Below, one piece after another: positions 38,600 through 51,044 of a stretch of 64,000 nucleotides of DNA (position 1 is the stretch's first letter; each line of letters opens with the position of its first letter). Source of the stretch: Whitmania pigra (Eukaryota > Annelida > Clitellata > Hirudinida > Haemopidae); the NCBI GenBank assembly GCA_021613335.1, contig JAJTWR010000159.1, positions 124,001 to 188,000 on the forward strand, read 5' to 3'. The notes under the pieces are model-generated. The model worked only from the letters and a program-made list of their open reading frames with translations. It was not told the DNA's origin and did no database searches. Both the position numbers and the translations under genes were made by a program.

Positions 38600-39067
38600 T
38601 CCTCTGGATGTTTTTAGGTAGTTCGATCGCGAAATGCGCGTCGAGGCTTTACTGTTTCCAAGAGTCGGCTCGTTATTTGTGATCTACTTATGCCCTAGGG
38701 CAGGTAATGGTCGTTTCCACTGTAAAGAAGGGGAAATTTGTTAAATGTGAGCCGCTAAATACACTTGTGGCTAGACACTTCGCTGTATGCATTTAGAGAA
38801 TTCAGGGTTGTAGTGAGAGCCAAGAAGGACTGAAATAGATCTTAAATCAACGCCATTAATGCTTCGAATTAATCTCATTTAGAGGGGCTATGGAACAGGG
38901 ACCGCGGCTATTGATTAATAATATTAATAAATTCGTAAGGCCATGTGCGTCCAATGATGTCCGGAAAAAATCTTCTGTTAAAACTTAGGTCCTTCAATAC
39001 TTGTGATCCCCAGAGGTATGCCTAAAAGAAACCCCGATCTTGGATAAATCTGCGGTTCAAGCGTTTA
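38600..39067. other. GC-richer unexplained stretch left of the hAT element
   Basis: This sequence is less AT-rich than its neighbours and has no coding frame or recognisable RNA. It ends at the 8-bp target duplication of the hAT element. It may be the remains of an older transposon. Confidence 0.35.
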
Positions 39068-39075
39068 GCTGGCAA

Positions 39076-40174
39076 CAGGGGCGCAACCAGCGTAAAATGC
39101 TGGGGGGGGGCTTAAGTTTAGAAAAGCCTGACGCAGTCGAAAAATTTTTGAAACTGTTCAAATCAATACTACTAATTTTAATTAATAAAGAATTAAAGAT
39201 AGAACAGATTATTATTATAAGTTTTTATTTATAAGTCTGCAGTCTTTTTTTGTATCTTTAATAATTTATTAATGAGCTTGACTATCTCCTGTTTCAAAGT
39301 TTCAAGCCAGTTAAAGCAACTGTAAAAAAAAAGTTTATGATATGTTTAAAATTGTAATATGATATGATATCCTAAACATTTCACCTAATCTAAATTATGT
39401 ATAAAGTTATGATCCTAAACAGTTTAAAACAATTTTGAAATGTTGTAGTCTAAATTACATTTTGATGTGTTTGCAGTTACAAAATAATTTTTCGATCAGT
39501 CTGTGAAAATCTGTTCACTATTTCATTTCATGGAAGAAATGCAGTAGTTGTTTTGTTCGCAGATATTCTCAATAAACTTTGCAAACGACAGGCAGACATA
39601 GTCGTCCTGAGATGACTTTTAATAAGGCGAAGTTTAGAAAATGCCCTTTCTGCATCTGATGACGTAAATGGCTGAGTAAGAGCAACATCGAGCATATAAT
39701 GCAACTCGGGCTGAATCCTTGTGGCACAGAAAAGATCTTGAAGTTCGATACATGCATTGGGATCAGACTCATCAGCACGTAAACTTGTCGATGTGAATAG
39801 GAACTGTCTTTGCACAGTTTTAGCGTCTTTTCTATGAAGGCTGCAGAACTCCGAAAGCTCGGGAGTCATTGTGCCATTCTGCAAAGCATCAAGAGCAGCC
39901 AAGGCAGGATTGTCAAAATGAAAAATGCTGTGGGGGGGGCTCAAGTTTAGAAAAGGGACGAAAGCCCGACGCAGTCGAAAAATTTTTGAAACTGTTCAAA
40001 TCAAAACTACCAATTATAATTAATAAAGAATTAAAGATAGAACAGCTTATTATTATTATGAGTTTGACTATCTTCTGTCTCAAAGTTTCAAACCAGTTAA
40101 ATCCCCTACCCCCCCCCCCCCCCCACCAAAAAAAAACTCATCGGATTTGGAAACCCCCCCTAGTTTCGCCCCTG
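39076..40174 (-). mobile_element. hAT-family element with 8-bp target-site duplication
   Basis: Ends are CAGGGGCGCAACCAG on the left and the inverted CCAGGGGCGAAAC on the right. The octamer GCTGGCAA flanks both sides exactly (39068-39075 and 40175-40182), the hallmark of hAT insertion. The minus frame 39944-39528 encodes the C-terminal hAT dimerisation domain (LTQPFTSSDAERAFSKLRLI, then RLQSLLRI). The rest of the transposase is missing. Two direct repeats of about 120 bp (39094-39215 and 39922-40060), each starting with a G tract, bracket the coding remnant. At 1,099 bp the element is non-autonomous. Confidence 0.88.
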
Positions 40175-40182
40175 GCTGGCAA

Positions 40183-40735
40183 CGCAATCGCGTTGGAGAA
40201 CTTTGGTCTGCTTAAAGCATCTGGGATTCTTGGACTTTCCTATAACGTAGAGCGGGAGTTTTTGGCTTCCAACCATGTTAGCACTGTACTTCGATTTTTT
40301 TCGCCCAACGAAAAGTCAGTCTTGTCTGGAAGGCATTTCCAAAGCACCTCAGTTTCATCAGCATTAAAAATGTTCCGAGCTTTGTAGGTATCCAAAATTG
40401 AGCGTATTTGAGTCTTCAACCATGAATCTACTTGCTCCTATTGAACCGCAGCTCTCTTTCCACAATTTACTTCAAAGACTTTGTACCTCTTTATGAAACG
40501 ATCTACCCACCCCCGACTTGCTTTAAAGACGGTCCTAACTTTGTAGCAATTATATCTGTCTTCTCCATCAGCCAGGGGAATGTTTGTTGCCTTTTTTACA
40601 TCCTGAAGTGGTCACGAATGAATGTCATGCCAACGACTAAGATCCGATTATTAAGGTTATTATTTATTATATAAGAGATTGGACTGGCGAATTAACCGAG
40701 GTTGAGATAAGCGGGTTCGGCTGTATTACCAAAAT
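40183..40735 (-). mobile_element. Tigger element fragment flanking the hAT insertion
   Basis: 40195-40610 matches 27720-28140 of the receptor-intron Tigger copy in the same orientation, including the antisense DDE region and the CENP-B-like region. 40690-40730 matches its end (AATTAACCGAGGTTGAGATA). The hAT element is inserted at the edge of this copy, so Tigger is the older of the two if the sequence left of the hAT is also Tigger, which I could not confirm. Confidence 0.7.
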
Positions 40736-41146
40736 TCTGAATAAATCCCTTGCAGGACAAACGCAAGAAGAAGGAACATTTTCGGATGTCCTTTGGAGCT
40801 ATGGATTTTATTTTTAATATTTTTTAGTTTAACAAAATATGGATAACATGTATTCTAATGCAGATCTAAAGTAGATATTTGATTTCTGAAAACTCAGGAA
40901 AGAAATTTAAAATCGTACTCGTTGAAACTGTTTAAAAACAAAATAATATAAATAAAATAATATAAATGTTGTTAACCGGCATCAAATTTTACTTGCTTAA
41001 AACGCATCAGGCATTTTACTTATTTTGATTCTTCTGAAATTGCGCCAAGTTTGTTATTGCTTATTTTTACTATACGCCTATAAGTTTTCTGTTCGTAGTT
41101 GCTTGTTTGCAATTGTTTTTGGGGCATATCTATTGCCTGGACAAGT
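40736..41146. promoter_or_regulatory. Upstream region of TIMELESS
   Basis: About 0.4 kb of AT-rich sequence lies between the Tigger fragment and the TIMELESS start codon. No core promoter element is clear; the role is inferred from position. Confidence 0.35.
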
Positions 41147-44100
41147 ATGGAAAACAGATTGTCTTCAAAGAAATTTCATGCTGATTTGCAAGCCACTTGT
41201 GCTTCTTTGGGATATACTGACGAGAATGGCCTATATCAGAGGGAACCAGATTGCCTCGGTACGTTAAACTGATCTAATGAAAGTGATGAGGGATTGATCT
41301 ATTTGTTAAAGTCAAATGAAATGGCAGCTTTTCCTAAATTGAAATGAAAAATTATACCATAACCACAAAATAAATCTTTTTCTTCATATCTGTTTATATG
41401 TTCTTAATTAGTTATTTTAAGTCTTGCTTATCTTATTTTTATTATATTGAATATTTTAATATAAATAACTCATGTAATTTATTTTAAAATAATTCAGAAT
41501 CTGTGAAGGATCTCATTCGATTCATGAAAAGAGATGATGATCTCTGTACAATAAGAAGGCAACTTGGTTCTGCATCCATCTTGCAGGCAGATTTACTACC
41601 AATAGTGAAACAAATAGGGATTTTTTTCATGGAGAAGCATGATGACATTTCATCTGAGAAGAAAGGCAAACGGATCCTGGGGAAGTCAAAGAAAGAAGAG
41701 GAGGAGAGAGTGCTGCTTGAAACTGTCATCCGTCTCGTAGTTAACCTCACCCAACCAGCACGATTGTGTTTTGGTGATAAAGTTCCTATTGGTCTCGCAG
41801 CCAGGCAGAGCTTTATTGAGATTGAGTCATACCTACAAAAATATAAAGAGGTATTAGAACTTGTAGCAATGATTTTTACTTAAGGAGGTAGTTGATATGG
41901 GCTTAAATTAATGAATTAAATTTAGGTTAAGCTATAACATTTATTACAACTTTTATTAAAAGATTTGTCAACTCCTTACAGGCGTTCATAGACAAAGCTT
42001 TGTTTTCGGCCTTGTCGCATAAGCTTGGAACACTGTTGAAGCTGGTAAAATGCATTGCTATTGATAGTTACAACTTGAGGTTTTTCAAATGCATTTATTC
42101 TTAAGGACTGGGAGTCTAGGCAGGAAGAGGATAGATTGTTGATTGAGAGGATACTTCTGCTCGTCAGAAATATTCTTCAAGTTCCTCCAGATGCACAGCA
42201 AGAGCTGGTAATTATTGTAGCAATGGACGAATCATTAGTTGTTCCACTCCTTCACACATTAGCATAGCATGGAATAAATTTACTAGTCTGTTGCACAACA
42301 TCTATTTAAAGGTAGTGAAGTAAACTACATTTCAAACATGACTGTACAAATGGTGTTTTTGTATTTCATAACAGTCAGAAATGCCACATTGCTCTGTTAT
42401 GTGAATTTGTTAAGATTCTGCTAGTGCTTTAAAGTTGTGATCCAAGTTATTTGTGAAGACTGTCATTAAATTCTAATAGATTCAGTTAAAATTTGTTTAC
42501 CAATGTAGAATGATATAATATTTTAGAGAACTGATGACGATGCCAGTGTTCACGATCAAATTTTGTGGTCGTTGCACGTCAGCGGTTTCAACGACCTCTT
42601 GCTTTATTTGTCGAACTCTGGAGAGGAAAGGCACCTTGTCCTCCACGTTGCTGAGATATTGTCCCTTATGTTCAGGGAGCAGGTTTGTTGATGTTTCAGT
42701 GATGACAATCAATTTAAAAATGACCATGAATTTCAGCAGTCATGTGATTATATTGATAATATCTTAAAAAAATTATTTTGTTTCATGAAACCTTCGATCT
42801 TGAATGCATATATATGTGAACTACTTTCGGTCATTGCATATTTAGTTTAGCTGTTGATAAATGTGGATGTATTTGTGAGAAGTAACAGAAACAGCAGCTT
42901 CACAATAACAATAATATAAAAAGATCAGTAAAATTTTGGCAATCTTGATACAAACAGAGTCAAATAAAACTAAGTCAATAAATGCAAATATCCCATTCAT
43001 TTCATTGTGTCAGGATAAGGAGCATATTTATTTGATTATTCTAATTTAATTAAATGTCATTGATTTAAATGTCATCTAATTTCCAAGACTCCTGATCAAC
43101 TTGCTACTTGTGGAGTTGCAAGAGCTAAATCAGAAATAGAAAAAGACAAGAAGTTTGTTTTGTGTTTGACTTATTTTGATGTCAATCATTTTAAATGTGT
43201 ATTTGTATGATAAGACAAATTTATCTAAATAACATTGTTCGCTTTTGACCATGTTGATATATTATTTTCAATTATTAAATGAAAACTTTGTGCAGAGAAT
43301 TGGAAGAAATGTTGGACAGGGAGTGTAGAAACAGGAGAACGACCATTTCTCGGAGCGGTGCACGACATTCCGTCTTCGGGGGAACTTACAGATTGGAAAA
43401 CGTGAAATCGATTTCTGACCGGGACATCATAATGCACAGAGCTCCTATCTTAAAGGTGGATTCGCTTAGCATCGGATCGCCGGGAGAAAAATCATCCGAC
43501 AGAGGCAGAACAGATGGTTGTGCTGGTAGCAGCCAGAACAAAGATTTTTCCGGAAGGTTTAGCATCGACCTCAGTAAAGGAAAAAATGTGCGAAGGAAAC
43601 CAAAAAACAGGTTGCCGGTGGTGGATGCAGATCCGGTGCGGAGGTCTTCCTACGCTGTCAGGTCGATGCTTAAAGAATTCTGTGTGCAATTTCTCGAGGG
43701 TTGTTACAATCCAATCATGAGAGCTGTTAAGGTTGGTATTTAAAGATTACGCTGAAGAATGAGGCATTAATACTTGGACAATCAGACCAATTGTGCAAGC
43801 ATGCAAAATCATGACAAATTAAGTTTACTATGTTGAAAATTAGCATGCTTCATAACAGACTAATTTTCAAATCCGTTCTGGATAATTTAGGATGCATTGT
43901 TCAGATCAAGGGCTCAGGAGAATGATGAGTCATACTATTTTAGACTGTTGACATTTATGATGCAATTCAATAGAAAGCACAACTTCAGGCCTGCTTTGAC
44001 CAGGTGAGCTTCCAATATAAATCTGAGTCTTCTTCTGTGAGACTGTTAATGATGTTAATAATGTTCACGATGGTGTTTTCAGTGAAACACTTTCTACCTC

Positions 44101-47100
44101 AACTTTCCATTACGTCACCACTCAGCTGGAGAGGTATTTTGAAATGACTATAACTGAAAAAAATGATGCTGTCATGTGGTCTAAAAGGTAACCATAGCTT
44201 TTGAGGTGTTCAACTCCAATTTAAGAAGCATTCTAATATTGCTCTCGTTATCCTCAGGATGCATTTGGCATTGAAGTCGTACCACGAGTTGTTGGAATAT
44301 TTGGCAAAGATGGATCAATCTTCAGATTCACAGATGAAAGAAAGTTCTAGAGTGATAAAATGTTATCCACTCAGCATTTGATGGTGATTATGATGATGAT
44401 TTGTAATGATCTTTTTTTTTATCTCCAGGTAACATTTTCTATACAATGGAATACAGGGATGTACTGCTGATGTTGCTGAAGAAGTTTGATAACACAAAGC
44501 AATCAAAGTAATTTGTTTGTCACACTTCTCATTGAGCGAGTGTTCATTGAAAGCTTGAAGCTTGGATTAAAAACATTTTATTCTTGTAAAAGGTTGTACT
44601 TGAGAGACCTACTTGAGACCAACCACCTGTTCATGAGGCTGTTGGAGCATTTTTGTCGAGACAACAGGAACTTGGTTGTTCAGAGAAAGAAGAAGAAGAT
44701 TGTCAAAAGGAAATCCAAATCAAAGAGTTAGATTACTGAATTTAAAGTTGCATTAAACTGTCAATTCTTAAATTATGTAGATGCATAAATGTGTTCTTAC
44801 AATTGACTGAAATCTGATATTGCTTAGTTTCTCAAGATAATCCCCATACAAATGAAAGCACATCGAGAAGTTTGAGCAGAGAAAAGCTGTGGGAGGAAGT
44901 AAGTGAGGAAGTGTCGCAAATGCTTCAAGGTCACATAGAGATACCAAGGGACGTTATGCCATTCGATGCTGCTTCTGATGTTGATATTGATCAACAAGGG
45001 TATGCTTTTCAGCAAACATTTTAGCCACTGAAAACTAAAATGAAAATGTTCATCAGGGTAGAAGCCGTGCGTACGATACATGATTGCTTGAAGAGACGCA
45101 AATCAGGAGAAGCAGTGGCTCTTTTTAGATCTGCCAGGTAGATTTTGTTCAAAGGAGCCTAATGATAAAGGCCATCTCAGATGATTAATTATGAAACATG
45201 TGATATTTCACTTAATTAAAACATATAATTTATTTATACTTAAATAGAAGATTTAAAATCTGATTTGACGTTCTTCACAGAGAGGTGTGGCCAGACAGAG
45301 TTGAGTTCAGGATCAGCAGTGATGCCCCTGAGGAGGAATTTCTTGCCCTCAGAGAAATCTGTCTTTTGAATTTTCCTGGTAAACAAATCTAAATGTTTAT
45401 TTAATATTTTATTTACATATCTGTATTTTTCATTAGTGATTTAATGATATGAATCATGACAAATAGCTTTAATTTTGGTTAATTCATTTTTTCAAATGAT
45501 TTAACTTCATTTTGTTAATACTTTGCATTTTATTTTAATATTTCAGAATCTGAAGAAGTAGAAGATAATGGTTAGTACTTTGTTGTAACTATTTAACATT
45601 ATGATTAATATTAACATATTGGTGGGAAGCACTGTTTATTGTATTACACTTTGTCATTTGTCATTAATTGTTTTAATAAAGCATGTAATGTAATGCAGAT
45701 TAATATTTTCACTCATTCACTTTGCAACTACTTTAAATTTTGTATGTTTGGTCATAAGTTGAAAATTTGGTTTCAGGTGGTGATTTTGATGATGCTGATG
45801 ATGATGACGATGAAGAAGACAAAGGAGGTTTTGAGTCTGTGGAGCAGTCATTTTCCTTCCAGGAATTTGTTCTTAGGTGGTGATATCTAACTTTAATTGA
45901 CACGGGAGTAATTCTTCTAAACACTTTTATAATATTTGTATAGATATTCTAGTCCTCTGGTTGTAAGATCGTGTGTGGCATTCCTCGAGGATTTCAAAAC
46001 TAGCAGCAGTGCCTCAAACCATTGTGCTCTCAAACTTCTTCATCGAATCGGATTCGATTGTGGAGCAATTGGCATTTTGTTCCAAACATCACTTTTCAAC
46101 ATCTTCAGGAAGTTCTTCAACGATCAAACATGTGCCACTGCTAAACAATTTGCAGTTAGTGGTCTGAGCTTGGATCTTATGTAAAACCATTGATTGCATT
46201 CTTATTATCCCATTGGCATCTTACTTTTTGTTTCAGTGTTTTACTTACCCTGCTATGATTTTCTAAAGGTGTAACTGGCATACTAATATGTGGAGTAATA
46301 ACTTTTATTTACTTTATTTTATGTAGGAGCTGAAAACATTTGCTATTCATGTTGTGAGAAAGTTCATTGAAGTTGCAAATTCTGACAAGAAAGTCATCGT
46401 TGAAATGTTCTTCTGGAAATCAGTCAAGGAAGCCATGGATTTGACAAGTGGAGAAAACAAGTTAGTTGGAATTTCATGGATTTGTTTTTTTTTGTTGGAA
46501 TTTGGTATTTTTTTAAATATTTATTTGTTCATTTTTTTCAAATTTAGTCCTCTCTTGATTTATGTCAGCAAAATGATTAGACTTAAAGATATTAAATTGG
46601 TGGACTTGGTTATAACATGAGCCTGCAATATTCTAGGAGTACTTTGCCCGATTCAAAACAATCCAAGGGATGGAGCGAAGAACAAGAGGAAGAACTCAGA
46701 TATCTCTTTGAGGAACTAAAGGACGAGCAGTCTACCTTTGATGGCAAGGAGTCTGACTTGGTTGAACGCATAATGGCACGCATGTCTGACCAATCAAAAA
46801 CTAGGAGACAGGTGTTGAGGCAAATGGTTCTCTCGGGCCTCATCTCAAAAGCATCGGATGTTAAAAAGAAAGCTAGGTAACAGAAGTTGATTGAAATCAA
46901 ATATTATTTATGTTAAGTGTTCATGCATTGATTACTTGGTTTGAAATGGGGTTTTCTTTGAAGATTCAAAACATTTCCTGATGGCTTTCGTTCTATCTTG
47001 AAGTATAAAATGTTCTCGGTTGATTGGTTCAGTGCACCAGGAAAAATTGAAATATTTCTAATTTAATAAAAAGTCTTGTTTAATGAATCAAGCAGAACAG

Positions 47101-50100
47101 GTCATGGCTGGTCTGAAGAAGAATTGAATCAGCTAAGGGAGATTGTTCTTCAATGCTTGCAAAGTCCAGGTTGGTTGTGCAACCGGAATGATCATGACCG
47201 AAGATTTAGCGAATGAGTGATGACATTATGCTTATAAGTTTCTGAAATATATTTTTAGATCCTATGACTGAAATTATGGCTTTGTACAACAAGCTTGGAG
47301 GTGTCAAGAGTCGTGCATCTGTGAGAAAGAAGATCATTGAACTCGGATTGGCAGAGAAGACTGAACTTAAAAGGAAGAGAAGGAATGCTTCAAAAGGTTG
47401 TAACGTTGTTAGGCTTTTGATGTCATCAAATTTAATTAACCTAATTACTACTTTCAGGAAAGAGTAAATGCAATTCATCTGATGAAGATGATGATCAATG
47501 CGATGAGGACTATAATGATGTTGGTGAAAATGGTGGCAGCAACTATGACTCTGACGATTGTGCGAGTTGCGATGAAGAGGTTTTTTCAAATGGAGCTATT
47601 GCTTTAGATTCACAATTGATAAAGAAACTCAAGTGTGAAGTGGAAGCAAAAGGTTAGAATTGAATTTCTTCAGTTTAAGGTTCCAGAAAATCATTCAATG
47701 TTTCTGTTGTTAGGACTTTCAATGGCACTTTCGTGGATAAGAACTAAATTGGACATTGTCGCGAACGATAGAGACATTGGTAAGAAATGCATTATTTTAG
47801 AATATATTTATATAGGTATATTACATAATTTGATTTGATTTAGATTATGTTTATTATTAGATTGTATTATTTATAGAGATATATTACATGATTTCATTTA
47901 GATGAGAGCATGTCAATGCCACTGGTACCAATCACTGAAGACCAAGACAACGCAATGGCTGACCAGACCTTTGTGTCACTCTTGCTTGCATGCGGTCTCA
48001 GGAAACCCTCTAATGAGCAGGTAAATCTAAGCTTTTCAAATGCTTACATATCTTTTCTATATCAGCTGTTTGTTAACTCCTATTAGGAGCAGTTCTGGAG
48101 AATTCCAAGTGATTTAACATCAACACATCTCCACGAGGTTGTGAAGCTAATCTTAGAGGATGACGATCTTGCTGTTGATCCAGCTGCCATTGATGCCAGG
48201 CAAGCAGGATTTAGTGGCAGGATGAAAGTTAAGAGGTGATATTTTTAATCTTAATGTGAATTTCTTTTATTTAATTCTTGGAATGTCTGCAGGACCCTTG
48301 GAAGTAATTCAGAAGAGGAGAATCCATCGATTATAAATAGTGAAGTTGATGCTGAAGAAAGCAATGATGAAGATGAAAAACTGGTAATTGATGAAGCTAA
48401 CAGCTACATCAGTGATACTGACTTTGATAACAATACTCAGACAAAGATAACTAGAAAAGCTGAGAAGAGAAAACAAATTGATTTGAGCAGGTTATATTAT
48501 ACTCATGTTACTGATATACGGTCAGGATGGAAACCATGAGGACACCCTATTATTTAGTGATAACTGGCTAAACAAATTTATTGTGGGGAAATTTAAGTAT
48601 GTTATGTAATTATATATGTGATTAATTTATTTACAAATTCCATAAAACGTGATTTTGAGGCATCCATTAACCATGAAGACACTCAAAAATCATTGAAAAA
48701 TGAATAAAACTTCATGAAAAATATAAAATAAATTTTTAGTAAGAAATAATGCTTCCTTTATTCTCAATAACTTTAAAACATCTGTTATTCATTGGTTCTA
48801 TTAATGTTTTTATGAATTTTCTGTCGAGTTCCTTCTAGGCAATCCTAACGGTGTTTTCCAGGTCAGATTTGGAATGGAACCGCCTTCCAGTGTTGTAAAC
48901 CAGTCTTGACAATATTCCCCATCATTTTCTGTATGATTTATATTTGGAAAACAGGCTGGCCAATTCATTACCTTCAAATTTCTGCTCTGAAAAATGTCTT
49001 TGTTAACTTGAAACTGTGGATCAGGCATTATCTTGCTGGAAAATAAAATTTTCTTCATAAGCTTTCCAAAAAGGCAGGAGATGATCTTCTAAAACTTTTG
49101 AATTCACTGAAGACCATCTAGAAAATTCCATTAATCCTTCACTGGAAATTCATCACTTATCCTGCTCCATGATTTCGACTAAAATATGTTTCTTTTTCTA
49201 ATCTGAGGTCATGCCATTAAAACTGATGACCATCACGTCCACCCAAGTTAAATTTCTTCTCATCTGATAAAATAATATTGTCTAAACCATCTCTGTTGAA
49301 GAGCATGGTTTTGGCCCATTCCACTCTTGCCAACTTGTGATGAGGTTTTTAGGAGCTTTTTTCATATGATCAAATACCACTAGTGCTCAAATATCTTAAA
49401 ACTTTCAAGTTCTTAAATGAAGTTCATTTCTGATATGATTTGCTTCAGAAAATTTACCTGTAGAAGCCTTTCTTACCAGGAGTCTGCTAACGAATCATCA
49501 TTTTCTTGGGTCTTCCATGATTATTTTTTGCTCCATATTGCTCTTTAAGTAGGAGCCTTTAGTAAGTTCAGGTAAGTTAAGTATTTCCAGACGGCAAGCT
49601 TGGATTGTCTTACCTTTTCTTTTAATACAGCTCTTTGGCAATTTCCTTGATCGAATAGTTTGCTTGTCTGAAGGCCTCAATCTGCTCTTTCTCCTTTTCA
49701 GACAACATTTTTTCTAAACTATTTTATAAACTTCAAATCAATTTTTAACTTTTTTGGTTTACATATCGATAACATTTGAATAGAATGCATTTTGGTTGCC
49801 TAACTATGACAATTTTCAAGTTTTATTTGGATAAGGATGTCCTCAATATTTTCAAAAGGCCCTAAAATGCGATTTTGCAAGATCTACTTGTTAAATTTCT
49901 ATGAAAGTTTATGGGGTGTTTTTTCTACAATAAAGTGATGTTATATATAAAAATGAGTAAAACTGAACTTATATTTAATGAGTTTTCAGAAAACTGCTGG
50001 GTGTCCTCGTGGTTTCTGTCTGGGCTGTAATTATAAAGCTTAATTCATTATATTCATTTTTATTTCTTGAAGTGATGATGATGAACATACGAGCAAGCCT

Positions 50101-50196
50101 CTTAAGAAGACGAGAAGATTCTTTGATTCTGATGATGAAGAAGAGATCGTTTACAACAAATCACGTAATATCGTCGACAGTGATGATGATTTATGA
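41147..50196 (+). CDS. TIMELESS: Replication fork protection protein TIMELESS
   Basis: Twenty-eight exons between 41147-41258 and 50073-50196, summing to 1,315 codons plus stop (human 1,208). Others include 41498-41850, 42527-42682, 43296-43731, 45944-46154, 46637-46876, 47458-47652 and 48293-48490. TIMELESS pairs with TIPIN at replication forks for checkpoint signalling, fork speed and cohesion. The N-terminal armadillo-like domain has [28 protein letters not shown] and [10 protein letters not shown], then the [20 protein letters not shown] block and [18 protein letters not shown]. The C-terminal half carries EVWPDRVEF and [14 protein letters not shown], then two SANT-like Trp segments ([10 protein letters not shown] and [10 protein letters not shown]). 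A Lys/Glu insertion of about 35 residues in exon 2 follows LLPIVKQ. The acidic tail ends SDDDL. The last intron contains a Tc1/mariner element. Confidence 0.97.
48519..50027 (-). mobile_element. Decayed Tc1/mariner element with terminal inverted repeats
   Basis: It lies in the last TIMELESS intron, flanked by TA on both sides (48517-48518 and 50028-50029). The terminal repeats share GAAACCA(T/C)GAGGACACCC. On the minus strand, near 49690-49500, is the N-terminal helix-turn-helix with a frameshift ([21 protein letters not shown] reading). Near 48985-48815 is the catalytic [16 protein letters not shown] block, degenerated from WPxxSPDLNPIEN. Length 1,509 bp is near full size, but stops and frameshifts disable it. 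It is antisense to TIMELESS. Confidence 0.82.
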
Positions 50197-51040
50197 TTGT
50201 TTATTATAAGATTATCAGTGTGAATATTGGAATTTTTGTACTTTTGAAGCGGCATTGCTATTGTGGAATTTAATCACACTTCTCAAATTCAGTTACATGC
50301 CGATTGAGTGGTAACTTTTGACGTTTCATATTCGTCACCGCAAATTTTTCTGCATTGCTTTCCACATTTAGTAGGCTACAACAAATGTTTGGATACGCAT
50401 TGGTATTTAAAGTAAAGCATGAAGGTATAGGGCAAGGGAGTGAATTTTTTTTAACCAAAGGGTTCATAACTAAGTTCACCAAGGTGCTGTCGTTTGAAAA
50501 GTCAAGCTATTAAAGCCAACTTGGTCGAAGTTAATTTGCGTGTGTTTTATGAGAGGCGTCACGTACAACTTTTACCGCTTTTCTTTAGGCCAAAGGGATA
50601 TACTCTCGCTGATGGGCTGCCTGCTCCAACGACAAAAATTTATAAGCCGAGTATCAATCATAATATTAAGAATTCGTCCAGAAGTTCAAAAATGAGGTAG
50701 CAGTTCTAAAACACAAGAAGTCGGATGCACTTCAGAAAGGCCACATGAGATTATTTTACTTAGTCAGGATATATGATTTGAAAGTGCATTTGAAAATAGA
50801 TATATATTTAGAGGAAGTAATGGTGATAAGAATCGAAGAATATATGCGAGGGCCAGCGCACTTCAATGAAAATGTTCTGAGCTTGGTTTGAGAAACTTCA
50901 GGTCTATATTTGTCGACAGACCGCAAACAATATGAGTGAATATCAGATTAACGCCTAAAAAAAAGTGATTGAATGAATGAGGCAATAGATTGTTTAAATA
51001 TTTATACATAAAGATACCAATCGGAAATTCATTTATTTGG
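50197..51040. other. 3' flank of TIMELESS
   Basis: Short frames occur on both strands (for example plus 50494-50700 and minus 50482-50270) with no domain, codon bias or splice support; they are probably UTR or chance. No repeat is identified. Confidence 0.4.
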
Positions 51041-51044
51041 CGGC

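Noticed and set aside
38600..39067. Possible rRNA-derived sequence
   Set aside because: The GC-richer composition prompted a check, but no convincing match to conserved rRNA segments was found.
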